Notes under the pieces: generated by a model | What the model was told of the DNA's origin: nothing | Databases searched by the model: none | Seen by the model: only the letters and a program-made list of their open reading frames with translations | Made by a program: the position numbers and the translations under genes | In this document: positions 12,961 to 24,989 of the stretch, piece by piece | Layout of the letters: every line of letters starts with the position of its first letter | Numbering within the stretch: position 1 is the stretch's first letter | Origin: Diogma glabrata | Lineage: Eukaryota > Arthropoda > Insecta > Diptera > Cylindrotomidae | Direction: 5' to 3' | Assembly (NCBI GenBank): GCA_963693315.1 | Contig: OY856188.1 | Coordinates: 195,876,379-195,940,378 of the forward strand | Length of the DNA stretch: 64,000 nt

Positions 12961-13902
12961 ACACTTTTCGCAAACCGTTCTAAATTTTTAATAGAATTCA
13001 TTATTATCGCATGTTATTTCTTTAAAGCATCCATTGAAAAAAGAACCATTATTAGCACAAATTATTTCAAACAATATTTTGATTTTCACTTGAATTATTT
13101 ATCTCAAAATTAAAATATTTACAAGATATAGAGCAAAACATCCAACTACCATTTACCATTCATTTACTTTACACTTTAAATAATTATTTACACTTGGAAT
13201 TACAATTAGAAAAACTGAATAACAAATGTTTGTAATGTTTTTAACAGTTAATTGATAAAAATATTTTTTTTTGTTAAAAGTTAAATGAAATTTATATTTG
13301 CAAATGGCGCAGCTTGGCTTCTTAAACATATAAATAATAACTTGCGTCTTCCAATAATAATTAACCATACACGAATTATTTCAAAAAATCATTTGATTTT
13401 CACTTGAAATTGTTTCTATTACATAGTTTTTAAATTAAAAGAAAGTACGAAGTAATTAGTTGCACTTGAAAAAACTTTCATAAAAAGTCCATAAATATAA
13501 TTTTTAATAATAAATTGCTCCAAAAATGTTTTTTTGTTTATTTCCAATAAAAATTTAAAACAATAAAATTTAAATGATACTTAAGTTCGCAAATGGCTTC
13601 TCGAACAAATTCGAAAACGATCCGGCTCGCAGGATCATAAATGATGTAATAAATACTGATGGAGACTTATATGACGCCAAATACGAATTCACTTAAATTT
13701 AGTATGACAACTAATAATTCTTTATTTATAATAACTTTATATAAACTTTATTCAAAAATAATTTGAGTTTTAATTTACAAAGAAAATTATTGACCGATTC
13801 ATTTGCTATATTCGATGACTGTTTTCGATGACTGTTAAAATTACAATCGTTTTATTTGTTTTTGATCAGAATAAGAATTAATGCCCGTCTGCGACTCTAA
13901 GC
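12961..13902. other. AT-rich region inside the BEL element
   Basis: A motif near ATTTTGATTTTCACTTGAA is repeated at about 13075 and 13390. Otherwise no Gag features are recognisable. The inner limit of the 5' LTR falls somewhere in this interval. Confidence 0.35.
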
Positions 13903-13965
13903 GACACAGCAACAAAACAACAAATAAAACTCTTCAGACTGGACACGTTGGAGGAAATCTTAACA
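13903..13965 (-). mobile_element. BEL/Pao 5' LTR, recognisable outer part
   Basis: This is the counterpart of 1703-1765 at an offset of 12200 bp, same orientation. The LTR edge on the minus strand is TGTTAAGATTTC at 13965. The two copies differ at many positions, in keeping with an old insertion. The remaining LTR continues to the left but has not been matched. Confidence 0.55.
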
Positions 13966-15074
13966 GTCGCGACACAATATGAATTCCTCTTTGTATAAAA
14001 CTTAGCAACAAATAATATTTTACCATAATTATTTTTTTTTGACATCTGTTAATATATATTCAACAAACAGTAACACTCCTCTCCATGAAAGAATTTATTA
14101 TTCTATCCTTTAGTACCCAAACAATAAAAACAATATTTTATGACTATCAAGTGAATGATACATTTTCCCAATCGCGCAGATCATTAAATTCTAAATTAAA
14201 TGATTTTCGTAACATTTCCGATTATCTAACATTACATATCCCAATAATCCAATTACAATAACCATCTTGAAACATCTAATAACACGCAATTCTCGTAATA
14301 AAATTTCCATTATTATTATCAAAATAAAACAGACAAGAATAAAAATAAAGTATAAATTAGTTTTATAATAATGATAACATTAGAATATGAAGGGGTGCCA
14401 ACTAGCAACAATCAACGAACATCACCTTCGGCTTCAACAACTTGTTTTTTTTTGTATCTTAAAAGAAAAACAATTTTCCAAAATTAAAATCAACATAAAA
14501 TGAAATTAAAGAAAAATTTTGGTTCATCTTCAAACGTTACCATACTGTTTGTTATAAGACATGTCATGTCGTCTGTATAGAATAATATTTTTCTATAATT
14601 AAGACAAAATTTAGGAAAAACATGAAGAGAAAGAAATGAAACATTTTTGTGGTTTAATGATAAAAATTTTCCCTTAATTTCATTTTTTTTGTCATTTTGA
14701 AGATGGAAAATGAAAGATTTTATTTTAATTTTGTTATGTTTTTTAATGTAATTTTATGTGTCAGATTATGTTAACTACATGGCCTTAGAGAGTTATTACA
14801 AAATAATTAAAAAAAACTTTGTTGTTCCTTTTGTTCGAAAAATTTAAAAGTTCAAACTGTTATGGTTTTTAGTATAAAAGTTAAATGTTTATAGCTGAAA
14901 ATTATGAATTACAATGTCATTTTTTTTAAATATTGTTTGATAACGAAATGTAATTTAGATAATTTTACATGATATGAGATGACCTGATATTTAATTATAT
15001 TTGCTGGTTGCTATTAACTACAACACAACAAAAGAATAGGACTTGTTAGGGTATCGTTTTTTATACGGAACACT
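13966..15074. other. unclassified AT-rich stretch
   Basis: No coding or repeat signal is recognised. Confidence 0.4.
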
Positions 15075-15200
15075 TGTTGTTTTCGTTAATTCATTCGGAA
15101 TGTTGTGATTATTTTAATTTTCGAAACAATTAAAATCGTTCAAACTTAGAAGAATCTATTGCGAATATTCTATTCCGAATGAATTAACCAAAACAACAAC
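15075..15200. repeat. small hairpin element, ~27-bp arms
   Basis: The left arm (TTAATTCATTCGGAAT in its core) pairs with the right arm (ATTCCGAATGAATTAA), ending TGTTGTT and AACAACA. It is likely a very short MITE or foldback remnant. Confidence 0.6.
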
Positions 15201-15495
15201 TATTGGTCAGAGTTAAACGTGTTTTTCCCATTACATCGATTATCTCATAAACTATTTGAAATATTTTTTTGTTCCAAATTAGATATCTTTTTGTCCACAG
15301 TAATTATGAACTTGATCAAATAAAACAACTAACTTTTTAAATAAACATTTCGACTTTATTACTTCAACATTTAATGATAACTGAAATCCATACTCGAAAC
15401 AATATATTGTTTAACCAAAATATGAAATTTATATAAAAAAAACTTACACGGTAAACATCTTTTTAGAGTTACCAACACACCTTCAGGATTCTAGA
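15201..15495. other. unclassified AT-rich stretch
   Basis: Noncoding AT-rich sequence with no repeat structure seen. It runs up to the poly-C tract at 15497-15508. Confidence 0.4.
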
Positions 15496-17060
15496 CCCCC
15501 CCCCCCCAAGTATTTATTTTATTATGTTTGAAATTTGAAATCGTTTGGTCATCGTTAGGTCAGGAAAGGTCACTAGTTTTTTTCATTTGGTCGTACGCGT
15601 ACCCCGTTTTTTTCACAGCCTTTTCAAATTTTGAGCTTTTGGGGGCTATAATCCACTTTTCCAGCCCCCAAACATGCTCGACATCTAAATTTTTTATTTT
15701 TTTGAGACAAGTCGTTAGGTCAGGAAAGGTCACTAGTTTTTAAAGTTTGGTCACATATAATTAATTAATTATAAGAAATAAATCATTTCAAATGCAACAA
15801 AATTACAACATATCAAAAACACAATTTGCGCCTAAATGTTCTCTTGACACAATTTTTAAAATTCTTGACTTTTTTAATTGCGTTTCGAAAATGCTGGAAA
15901 TATTGGATTAACCCATTTGTAACCGATATTTTAATAGATTTCTTTATTTAGTTTAACGTCACATACAATAAATTTGTTTATTTAGTTCAAAAACAAAAAC
16001 TTTTTATTTTAATTTTATATAATGTTGAAGGTACGAAGAGGCTGAAATCCACTTGTAGTAACCCCTTCCTACATGCCGTAAACCAGTTTGTCTTATTTTC
16101 GTTGGATGTATGATTGATGATTGTTAGGTCAGGCAAGATCACTAGTTTTTTCGTTTGGTAGTAAGCCGTTTTATAATTATACACATCTCATGTTTTGGGT
16201 AAAAAGAATTCTCTTTCAGGGACTGGAAATATTCGAAATCTCAATTTTTAATTTTGTTTTTGTGAAAAATCATTCATCGTGAAAGGTCAATCAAAATACA
16301 ATCAATTATTGGAAATAAACCATTTCAAATGCAACAAAATTACATCAACAAAAAAAGAAATTTTCGCCTAAATATTATTTTTATTTTAATGACCCACCTC
16401 CATAATTTTGGCCCCCCCCCAAGTATCGATTTTACCAAGTTTAACATATGGAATCGTTTGGTAATCGTTAGGTCAGGAAAGGTCACTAGTTTTTTTCGTT
16501 TGGTCATATCCCGTTTTATAATTATAGACTTTTCAAATTTTGAGTTTTGGGGAATTATAATTCAGTTTTACCTCCACATTGTAAAATTCCAAATTTTTTA
16601 TTTTAGGTGAAAAATCGTTAGGTCAGGAAAGATCACTTGTTCTTTTCGTTTGGTCGTATGCCGTTTTAGAGAATTTTCAAATTTTGAATTTTGGGGGGTT
16701 AGAATCCACTTGCTGTAACCCCTTCATACATGCCGTAAATCAGTTGGTTTTATGTTTGTTAGATGAATAATTGTTAAGTGAGGAAAGGTCACTAGTTTTT
16801 TTGTTTGGTCGCATCCCGTTTTATAATTTTAGACTTTTCAGTTTTGAGCTATGAGAACTAGAATTCGCTTGCCTGTCCCCACATATGCTCGAAATCCAAT
16901 TTTTTTATTTTGTTTAGATAGAAAATCGTTAGGTTAGGAAAGATCACTAGTTCTTTTCATTTGGTCGTATGCCGTTTTAGAGAATTTTAAAATTATAAAT
17001 TTTGCGGGGGCTAGAATCCACTTGCTGTAACCTCTTCCTACATGCCGTAAATCAGTTGGT
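15496..17060. repeat. tandem array with ~155-bp period (GTTAGGTCAGGAAAGGTCAC)
   Basis: CGTTAGGTCAGGAAAGGTCA recurs at about 15555, 15714, 16122, 16466, 16616, 16775 and 16927, usually followed by a T-run and TTTGGTCGTATGCCGTTTTA. Spacing in the right half is 150-159 bp. A poly-C tract before AAGTAT occurs at 15497 and 16411, suggesting a higher-order unit of about 0.9 kb. Short reading frames across it are fragments of the repeat. Confidence 0.85.
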
Positions 17061-17187
17061 TCTATCACCTCACCTAACAATCGTTCATCTAACAAAAATA
17101 ACATTACAAAAGCAAAAAATTGAAAAAATTCAAGGTTGTAGGAATTTTGCATAAAAAAACCGTTTTTTTGTTTGCGTTGTTATAATT

Positions 17188-17620
17188 TCAAATGTTCTTT
17201 GGAGGGGGTTGAGAGTAGAAATTTTGAAAAAAAATATTTTTGACCTGGACAAGTAGGGTGTCATATGAAAGGTGATTTTTTTTGTAGTTCAAAATAATTT
17301 TTTTGTAATTTTCGAGAACACGGTTTTCGTCTTACTTTTAAAAATGTGAAAATTTGTTTCTGTCCTCCCAGATAAAGTCTTCAAACATTACGGAAGCGAA
17401 GAATGGAAAAAATTCACGGCTATAAGTAATGTTGTAAAAATTGAAGGAAATCTATAGCGGTTAGCTCATTATTTCAAATGTTCCTTAGAAGGGGTTGAGA
17501 GAAGAAATTTAGAAAAAAAATTAATTTTGACCTTGACAAGTGGGGTGTCATATGAAAGGTTATTTTGTTTCTAGTCTAAAATAGTTATTTCGTAATTTTC
17601 AAAGTCACCATTTTCAAATG
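17188..17620. repeat. ~290-bp direct repeat pair
   Basis: A block beginning TTTCAAATGTTC and containing GGGGTTGAGAG, GACAAGT and GGGTGTCATATGAAAGGT occurs at about 17188 and again at about 17475. It continues the repetitive character of the preceding array with a different unit. Confidence 0.7.
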
Positions 17621-18885
17621 CATAATTTGGTATATAATTTCAAATGTATAATTTAGTGACTCAATCTAACGAAATTTAGAAAATATTTTATAATATTAAG
17701 GTTCTGAAATAGTCTTAAATAGATTATGGCTTCGGCTCGATTATTGAACTAGATTATGAACTCGGCTTGGAAAAAACATTATTCGGGCTGACCATTGCAA
17801 TTTAGTAATCTTCATGGTCCAAGAATTGTAACCGTTTGTTATCGATATACGCATTCCATTAAATCTCAATGATATCGAGAAAAACTGTATTTATGTTTGA
17901 CTAATAAATGAATTAAATTAAAAAGATTTGCCACCATAAACAGCTATGGGTAAAATTAAACCCAACGGAAAACTATATTAGCAAATACTGTTTTTTCATA
18001 TTATTATGTACACGGAACCCTCGGCGAGCGAGTTATAATCGCACTTGACCAGACTTTTTTTTTTAATTTTTATTAAATACCATTAAAATTATTGTTTTTT
18101 TTATTCATGAATTCATAAAATCATAAAAATTTCTTTTAAAGAATTTTAATTTGATCCATAATGCAGTTTTTTTAAATTATTGCTACTGTCTTTTTCAGTT
18201 TCGTTCAAATTATTATCTGTTCGATACTAACAAGAAAATAATTATTTTTCTTGGCAGGCAGTACTAAAAATAATAAAATATTGGTTTTCCCATCATTATT
18301 TTCCATAACTTCATTCCCTTGAAATAAAATAAGGAAAATAAAAGTTATTATTTGAGTATGTATTTCTTTTTCAATATGAGCTGACATCTTCATCACAAAA
18401 ATTTGATTTAAACACAGTTTACGGCTGCGTACAATTTATGGTATTTAAATTTATCGATAGTGTAATTTTTTTTTAAGTTTATTGCTATGGTTTTTTAGAA
18501 CAGTGTGACGTCAATGCGTAATAAAATTTAGAATGGATTCAGATGATTTTTACGACATCTCAATATTTTATTCAGAAATATTTTGTGTCTATTCTGTTTT
18601 TTATACTTTTTGTTGTTGTTTTCTTTTTTCATTTTTTTCTGTTGTGACTGTTGTACCATTTTTGAAGTGAAAGCTTCCTTAGGCATTTTGCGCGATTTTA
18701 TATGGAGAAAAATTTATATATTCGAGTCATCGTCACACTACATTAATATTAAATATAAAATAAATATTCGTAAGATAAATTGTAATCTTTTGTTATTTTC
18801 TTATTCTCATTTTCTTGAATTATAGTTTGTTTTTTTTTTACTTTTTTATTGAATTTGATTTTTTTTCGGTTTGCGTGTGGTGTGG
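17621..18885. other. unclassified stretch with a dispersed repeat fragment
   Basis: At 18010-18056 the sequence CACGGAACCCTCGGCGAGCG and the following CGCACTTGACC match 46180-46227, so a dispersed family is present. The rest is AT-rich and has no recognised gene. Confidence 0.45.
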
Positions 18886-19370
18886 TGTGTAAGTGTGGTA
18901 TAGTAAGTTAAGATTTTGTTGTATTTTTAAGTAAAATAAAAAAATTGTGTTTGTCATATTTGATTTGTGTGTTTTCTTTATACTTTTTAATAATTAAAAC
19001 GCAATTGATAGTACGAATAACCTAAGCCCTATAATTAATGATAATATATTATATATAGTTTTTCTCTCGTTATCTTGATTCATATTTTGGTTTGTTCTTT
19101 TTGATTCAATTGGATGTTTTTATCAGTTAATAACAGAGAGGAGGTGTGGTAAAGTAAGTGAAGATTTTGTTGTATTTAAACGATAAAAACACAGCTATTT
19201 CACAGTTTTAAGTTTTCACTTCTATTGGCAATCCTCAAGACTGACTTTTTTTTAGTTAATAGATGGTTAACGATTCTTATGTGAGGCGTTTCTTCCAATT
19301 TTCTTCTTTAGTTATAATTATATAATCAAATAATCAAATAATCGTATAATCAAATTTATGTCCTAGCTCC
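18886..19370 (-). mobile_element. Penelope-like element 3' region
   Basis: This lies downstream of the GIY-YIG frame. On the minus strand 19206-19245 reads CTTGAGGATTGCCAATAGAA then GTGAAAAC, a structured motif of the kind found near the ends of Penelope-like elements. AGATTTTGTTGTATTT with its upstream GTGGTA-AGTAAGT context occurs at about 18895-18935 and again at 19143-19180, consistent with a terminal repeat. Confidence 0.5.
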
Positions 19371-19890
19371 TTAGTATGTTTGTAGGCTGCTGTTTGCTCT
19401 TATAGTGTTTGTTTTGACATCATTATTATGTTGTTTAATTCTTTTCCCAAGTTTCTTCCCCGTTTGTCCGAAATATTTGTTATCACAGTCAAATGCATAT
19501 ATTACTCCATGTTGGTCCACAGTTTTTGTTTTTTCATAACTTTTCGTAATTATTTTGTTTATCGTTGTGTTAGGCTTGTGTGCTATCTTGAATGTTCTGT
19601 CATTGTGTGTAAAGAGCCTAATTAAGTTTTCCGATAACTTTTTGGAATATATTAGACTTTTGTATTTGGTATTTGGTGTTGTAGGATTGTCATTGGTGCT
19701 CTTCATGTTTTCGTATATTTGTATAATTTTTTTGATGATCTATTTTGGATATACATTCATGTGTTGTATTTTATATATTCACTCAATAATTTCTTTTTTA
19801 CATTTATTGACGTTATGGATACCATGCGATAAATTGTGCCATATGTCATGCTGCTTTTCTGGTTGTTCTGTTGTTCAGAATGAAGCTGTA
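19371..19890 (-). pseudogene. Penelope-like retroelement, RT C-terminus and GIY-YIG endonuclease
   Basis: The intact part (111 residues, 19371-19706) ends in a GIY-YIG nuclease module: GVIYAFDCDNKYFGQTG followed by KLGKRIKQHNNDV, retaining the VIY/YFG pair, arginine and histidine. Upstream, LSENLIRLF and IAHKPNTTI form the usual linker. Further upstream in the same frame, up to about 19880, the sequence WHNLSHGIHNVNK and later IIKKIIQIYENM is readable through in-frame stops. This order (RT tail, linker, GIY-YIG) is specific to Penelope-like elements, whose nuclease nicks the target for priming. The RT core is absent, so this is a 5'-truncated dead copy. Confidence 0.8.
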
Positions 19891-19920
19891 GTAATATGTT
19901 TTTTCAGTTGACTAATATAG

Positions 19921-20857
19921 TTGATAAATTGGAAAAACTATGGGCTGATCACCCATATAAAAATAATCGATTAAATTAAGACTTCAAGCGAAACTCGACC
20001 ATAAAATTGAGTGAATTGATGTAATTAATACAGGTGAGGGACACTTGTTCACAGTCTGCGTTCCTATATGGAACATAAACGGCACAAAAAAAAGGCCAGA
20101 AGCAATAAATGTTCGAAATGTTGCAGATTCAGAGAGATGATATTTATCAATTAGTAGATGGTGGAATGCAATGCTTATTAGAATTATAGAACTATAAATC
20201 TATAAATCAGATGATAATTTGACTGATAAGGAAAAACTGCGTTGCGCTAGATATAACATGTTTTTGAAAAAAAAATACAGAACATCAAATCAACAAAGAA
20301 AAATACAGTTAACAAAAACTGTTTGAAATAGACTTAGACATTGCCTACTGCTGCTAATGGTTTCCGAGAATATTTTGAAAGAGTCTACCATCAAATGCAG
20401 GGTTAAATAGGATTAATAACAAATTCAAATCACAACAAAAGCTAAATTGATTGGGGCTGGGAATTAATCGAAGGAGTCTTGCAACCCATACGAACGAAAG
20501 AACCGCCCGCGCCAAAAAGTTTTATGGATGAAATGATATCTGCATGTAAAACTGGATGTGAGCATCTTTTAGTTGCAGGAAGAATCATGTTTGGTTTTAC
20601 GCTCACAAATTTGTAAACTTTATTACGGAACCAACTGCAATAATTGCGAGCCACCTAGAACTACTGAAATTACGGTGGTTGAACTGATTTGCCCGGAGGG
20701 CAATGAAATTTCTTCGGGTTTGCATTAATTTTATTCGGATTTATGTTCTGTTGTGATTCGGATTTATGTTGTGATAACTCTGCAATATTTGTTAAACCAA
20801 AATATTAAATTTATATAAAAAAACTTTTACGGTAGAATTCTTTTACAATGGTTAATT
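19921..20857. other. unclassified stretch
   Basis: A 70-codon minus-strand frame at 20442-20654 shows no recognisable domain and its context gives no support for a gene. Confidence 0.4.
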
Positions 20858-21310
20858 ATCAGTTGTAATTTCCCAAGGGCGGTGATAATTCGATATAATT
20901 TTTTGCCAAAAATTTTGATAGCAAGTATATTGATAAAAGCATGGCTTTTTTCAATACTACTTGCTTGAGCAATTTTTCAAAAAATTATGAGAATTTATCA
21001 ACGAACGAGGGGAATTCGTTTAGAAATTTTTTTTCTATTTTTCATTTTTTTTATATATGTTTTATGAATTATACGTTGGCCTACTGTGATATCAGTGAAT
21101 TATTTCAAAAATTATTTGATAATTTTTAATATCCCAGTAGGCCAGACGTATAACTATTTGTCATTAGTATAATTCAAATATTATTGATGAAATTGAATGA
21201 TGTCATTACATTTTAGAGAATTTCATTGGGTTAAATTAAAATAAAACTAAGGCAAAAAATTTTCAGTAGTAATTTCCCGAGGGCGGTGATAATTCGAAAT
21301 AATATTTTGC
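20858..21310. repeat. direct repeat pair (TTTCCC-AGGGCGGTGATAATTCG) around a hairpin
   Basis: AGGGCGGTGATAATTCGAAATA-type blocks of about 70 bp occur at 20858 and 21268. Between them lies an inverted repeat of about 24 bp (21069-21092 and 21129-21153; cores GGCCTACTGTGATAT and ATATCCCAGTAGGCC) with a ~36-nt spacer. This could be a small element nested in another repeat. Confidence 0.55.
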
Positions 21311-24300
21311 CAATAATTTCGGAAGCAAGTATAAACATAGGTTTTGAATTATTAAGGAGTTCTGTGGGCACTTCTGAAGCAACTATGAGTTTTTGATTTT
21401 TTTCGACAAAAACTCCATTTCTCTTAAACGTGTTTTGGAGGTTTGGGATTCCTTCCTCATCTGTGTCATTGTTCGAATCCGTATTGCAGACATGCTGTGG
21501 ATAGTACAACTTCACCGTGGCGATGGTATTACGATGTTGAAATTTCATCAATATTAATCTACTTAAATTGAGTATTTAACCATTATTAGATATTTCTGTT
21601 TGTATTTAAATTTCAATTTTAGTGTATTTCTTATAGTCTGATTTTTAACTCTATTAACACATTTTATACAATTTTTCATATTTTATTAACTAAGTTATCG
21701 TTGAATGAATAATTGTGTGATCTGCAAGTTTAGAAGACAATTTTCAAGTAGTGAAGATTAATAAACATTGTGTTTCATATATAAGAATAAACATATTCAA
21801 ATCTAGACTTTTCAATAAAAATTGAAGTAAAAATTAGCAATAAATTAAACTGAAGTGAATTAGCTTTCACTAGAGGTGGTTAGGATTTTAATTTTAACAT
21901 CAGAAATGAATCGAAAGCCAGACATAAAAGCTTATCCTCATATTTCTTCGCTAGGATTAAGAAAAACGTTTTTTACTATCCATAAATTACGATCCAGCTG
22001 GTTATTGAACATCGAATTTTTTTGTTCTTTTTTAGCTGATTCATTGTCTTATTAGTTGGTAGAATGAGATTTTCAATTCTGTATTATCATTACTCTATCG
22101 ATTCACTTAAGAAAACCAAAAGAGGGATTTGAAAGCTGTGAGCTACAAAAAATAAATAGTTTTCAGTGACTTGTTTCTTTTAAGCTCAAAATATTTTGTT
22201 TTATTTTTAATTTTCTATACGAATTAGAACAATTGTTATTGCTGTTGCAATATTCTTTTGTTTGAATTTTCTTAAAAAATTTATTGAAAATTGATTTTTT
22301 GTGGTTGTTGCTCAGAACTGTATGTGGTTTGTTGATTTTTTGTTGAAGTGTTGTGATTAATGGAGCTTTTTTGTCTTATGGTGATATTTGTTATTTTTTA
22401 TAATTTTAAAGTAATTTTTTATACATATGTACATAAAATATTGTGGGATGGTACAATGGCGTTGTCATATCTTAAATTAGCTTAACATTTTTTCTATATA
22501 AAATTAATTAAGAAATTAATCAATCTAAACAACCTCAATTAAAAACAATTCCCAACAGCACATGAATCCTCCATGACTTCATTATTTACAACTTATTGAA
22601 ATAAAGTTTACATAAAAAAAAATATAATTTTCATTATTTCTTCATTTTCATTAAAGGACTATTAAAAATTAAATAATTTTTGTTATTCCAGCAATAAAAA
22701 AATAATATTTCTATAAAATAAAAAGTCTTATATATAATGAAATCCCAAAAGGGTTACAGAGTATTTAAAAAAATCTGGAGAAAATAAAAAAAAAAACCAT
22801 TTTCCCTATTCATCATTTTAACAAAAATGAGAAAATCAAAAAATTTGCATTTTCTTTTTGTTCATATTTTTAATATATGAATATATTAAGTACAATAAAG
22901 TAGAAAAATCTCAAAAAAAAATATTTATTTGGAATGAATTTGATATTTTTTGTGATGATTGTGACTTATGGAAGATTTAAATTTTTTTTTTTAAAAAACA
23001 ATATAATTGAATATTAGCTCACGAGATTCAAAAGCTAATGACATAAATGTATCATGAGCACCAAATTTTTTGGAAAAAAAATAATTGCTTTGGAGTTCAG
23101 TATATATTTTAAGTTAACCACTACATTGATGAATACAATAGATTTGGGCCAAACTAGGCCTTTGTATCAACGTATTTCTAAAGCGATATCAACAATAGAA
23201 ATATAAAGTTAAAATTTTACTACTTGAACATTGATACCCTGCTGACACTGACCAAATTGGATGGAGAGTGAATAAGAAGAAATACTGCCTTCATTCGATT
23301 AAATTGCACATCACAGGGAGTCAATGGCATCATAAACCAATACAACTCAAGCTCAAGCGTTATGTCGAAGGGAAACCTGTTAGTAGCTTGAAATAGGCGT
23401 CCATCTTGGATACAGTGACTTATGCGACAACATACCTGAAACGAAAACCTAAGGCCCTCCTGTTTCCTTGAGAGAGGGAACTAGATGTCCTGAGAAAACG
23501 AATCTTTATTTTTGTCCCTCTGGTTTCAAATCCGGACTTCATCGCAAGGCTGGAGTTTCAGGGAAAAAGGTGATCGTGGGTTTGTCCGGCAACCAGAGGG
23601 TCCTAGAAGAGCAAAAATTTGCTACTTATTAACATGGTAAGGCTGAAAATTCCTATTTTACCAGAAGGTAACATTAACCAATATCAGAAGCAATATTGTG
23701 CTAATTTAACGTAAAAACATTAATTTAACCTTAACTGAGTTTCAAATTGATGTATGATGACCTTCCACAATCCCTTACTTGCCAACACGGCAGTAACCAG
23801 ATACTGCTGATTAATAATTAAATACAACAGTTCTTCAACTTTTTCAACTTAAATGTTTTATTTGGTAATACCTTAATCACTAAACATATGTTACCTTATG
23901 AATATTGTTATCCTTAACTAAAATACCAACTTACACGTTGGTAATCACTCATCAAATTATTAATCGATATATCACTAATCAAATTATTAACTGATATATC
24001 ACTCGATCAAAATCAACAAAATCAATTAAAGAAATCAAAATAAAAACAAAAACAAAAATTTCTTTTAATTTACCGAAACTAGATTATAACCGTCTCATTA
24101 AAAAGCCAAAACACAAGTCCCCAACCAAAACAATCTCACCAAAGTTTACACCTTAGTGTTATCTGAGTCCTTGTAATAATAACGATAAAAAACAACAAAA
24201 ATAAAAGTGACTCCAGAAATCCACTAAAACTGTGGAAATAGTTAAGATTTCCCACAATTAAAATAAAGAATTTATCAAGTTTCAGAAAAAAATAAAATTT

Positions 24301-24433
24301 AACAAAAAAAACAAAAAAATATCATCAAAACTGAGTTTTAATTTTTATGTAAAAAACCACGAAATTGGAGAATTTTCAGACCGTTTAAATTCATTTTAAT
24401 AAAAATATATTGCAAGATTTCAAAACTGTAACA
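21311..24433. other. long unclassified AT-rich stretch
   Basis: The minus-strand frame 21231-21551 (106 codons, no known domain) overlaps the start. At 23470-23610 there is GTTTGTCCGGCAACCAGAG, loosely like the body of the SINE at 30058. Nothing else is recognisable. Confidence 0.4.
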
Positions 24434-24627
24434 TGGGAATGGTTGTAGTTTAGATTAATGAAATTTTGCAAAACTGAAACATTGATATACGGTTTTGAGA
24501 GAGGAGCCTAATGTCATGAGACATAAATTTGTGGATTCAAATCTGAAATCGGGTAGTTTGTGACGGAGGAAAGTAGAAATAAAGAGATGAACACGAAAAA
24601 GTTGTTTTTGGGATCTCCTTCGTCACA
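24434..24627 (-). mobile_element. LTR-like repeat, 3' copy of the decayed gypsy element
   Basis: Matches 29070-29261 in the same orientation over about 195 bp and is also related to 30484-30632. On the minus strand each copy starts TGTGACG-AGGA. In the 3' and 5' copies this edge is the outer arm of a stem whose other arm, GTGACGGAGGA or GTGACGAAGGA on the plus strand, lies some 60 bp inside. The two copies bracket the minus-strand gypsy remnant, so I read them as LTR parts. The left limit is uncertain. Confidence 0.5.
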
Positions 24628-24989
24628 AATCGTGGGGACGTCCCATACCCTGAGATAAGCTCAAGCCGGGACTATGGTATTAGGTATTTGGACTATGTTT
24701 AACAACTGGTTATGAAAGTGAAACTGAAACAAAAAAACGTGCACGATAATATAAAATTTAGACACGGATAGAACTAGGTAAAGGAGAAGAAAAAAAATTA
24801 AAATAAGAATTTAGAATACCCACACAGCTACAAATCCAGGTGCCTTAGCCAACAGTTGGCCTACGTAAACTAACCTTCAATAGAGTAGAGAAAAACAAGG
24901 GGCGAAAGAAAGTATGGCGTCGCTCACGAGCGGATGTCCTTGACATGGTAGACACGCAAGTTTTTCCCCTTCATGTCTTCCACTTCAAA

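Noticed and set aside
15496..17060. CRISPR-like array
   Set aside because: Repeats are ~155 bp apart, diverged, and spacers are related to each other. The DNA is eukaryotic and no cas genes are present.
19206..19245. Hammerhead ribozyme
   Set aside because: The order of motifs is suggestive, but the CTGATGA core is not exact and no complete three-stem fold could be verified by eye.
20442..20654. 70-codon minus-strand frame
   Set aside because: No recognisable motif, no neighbouring exon evidence, and its length is expected by chance.
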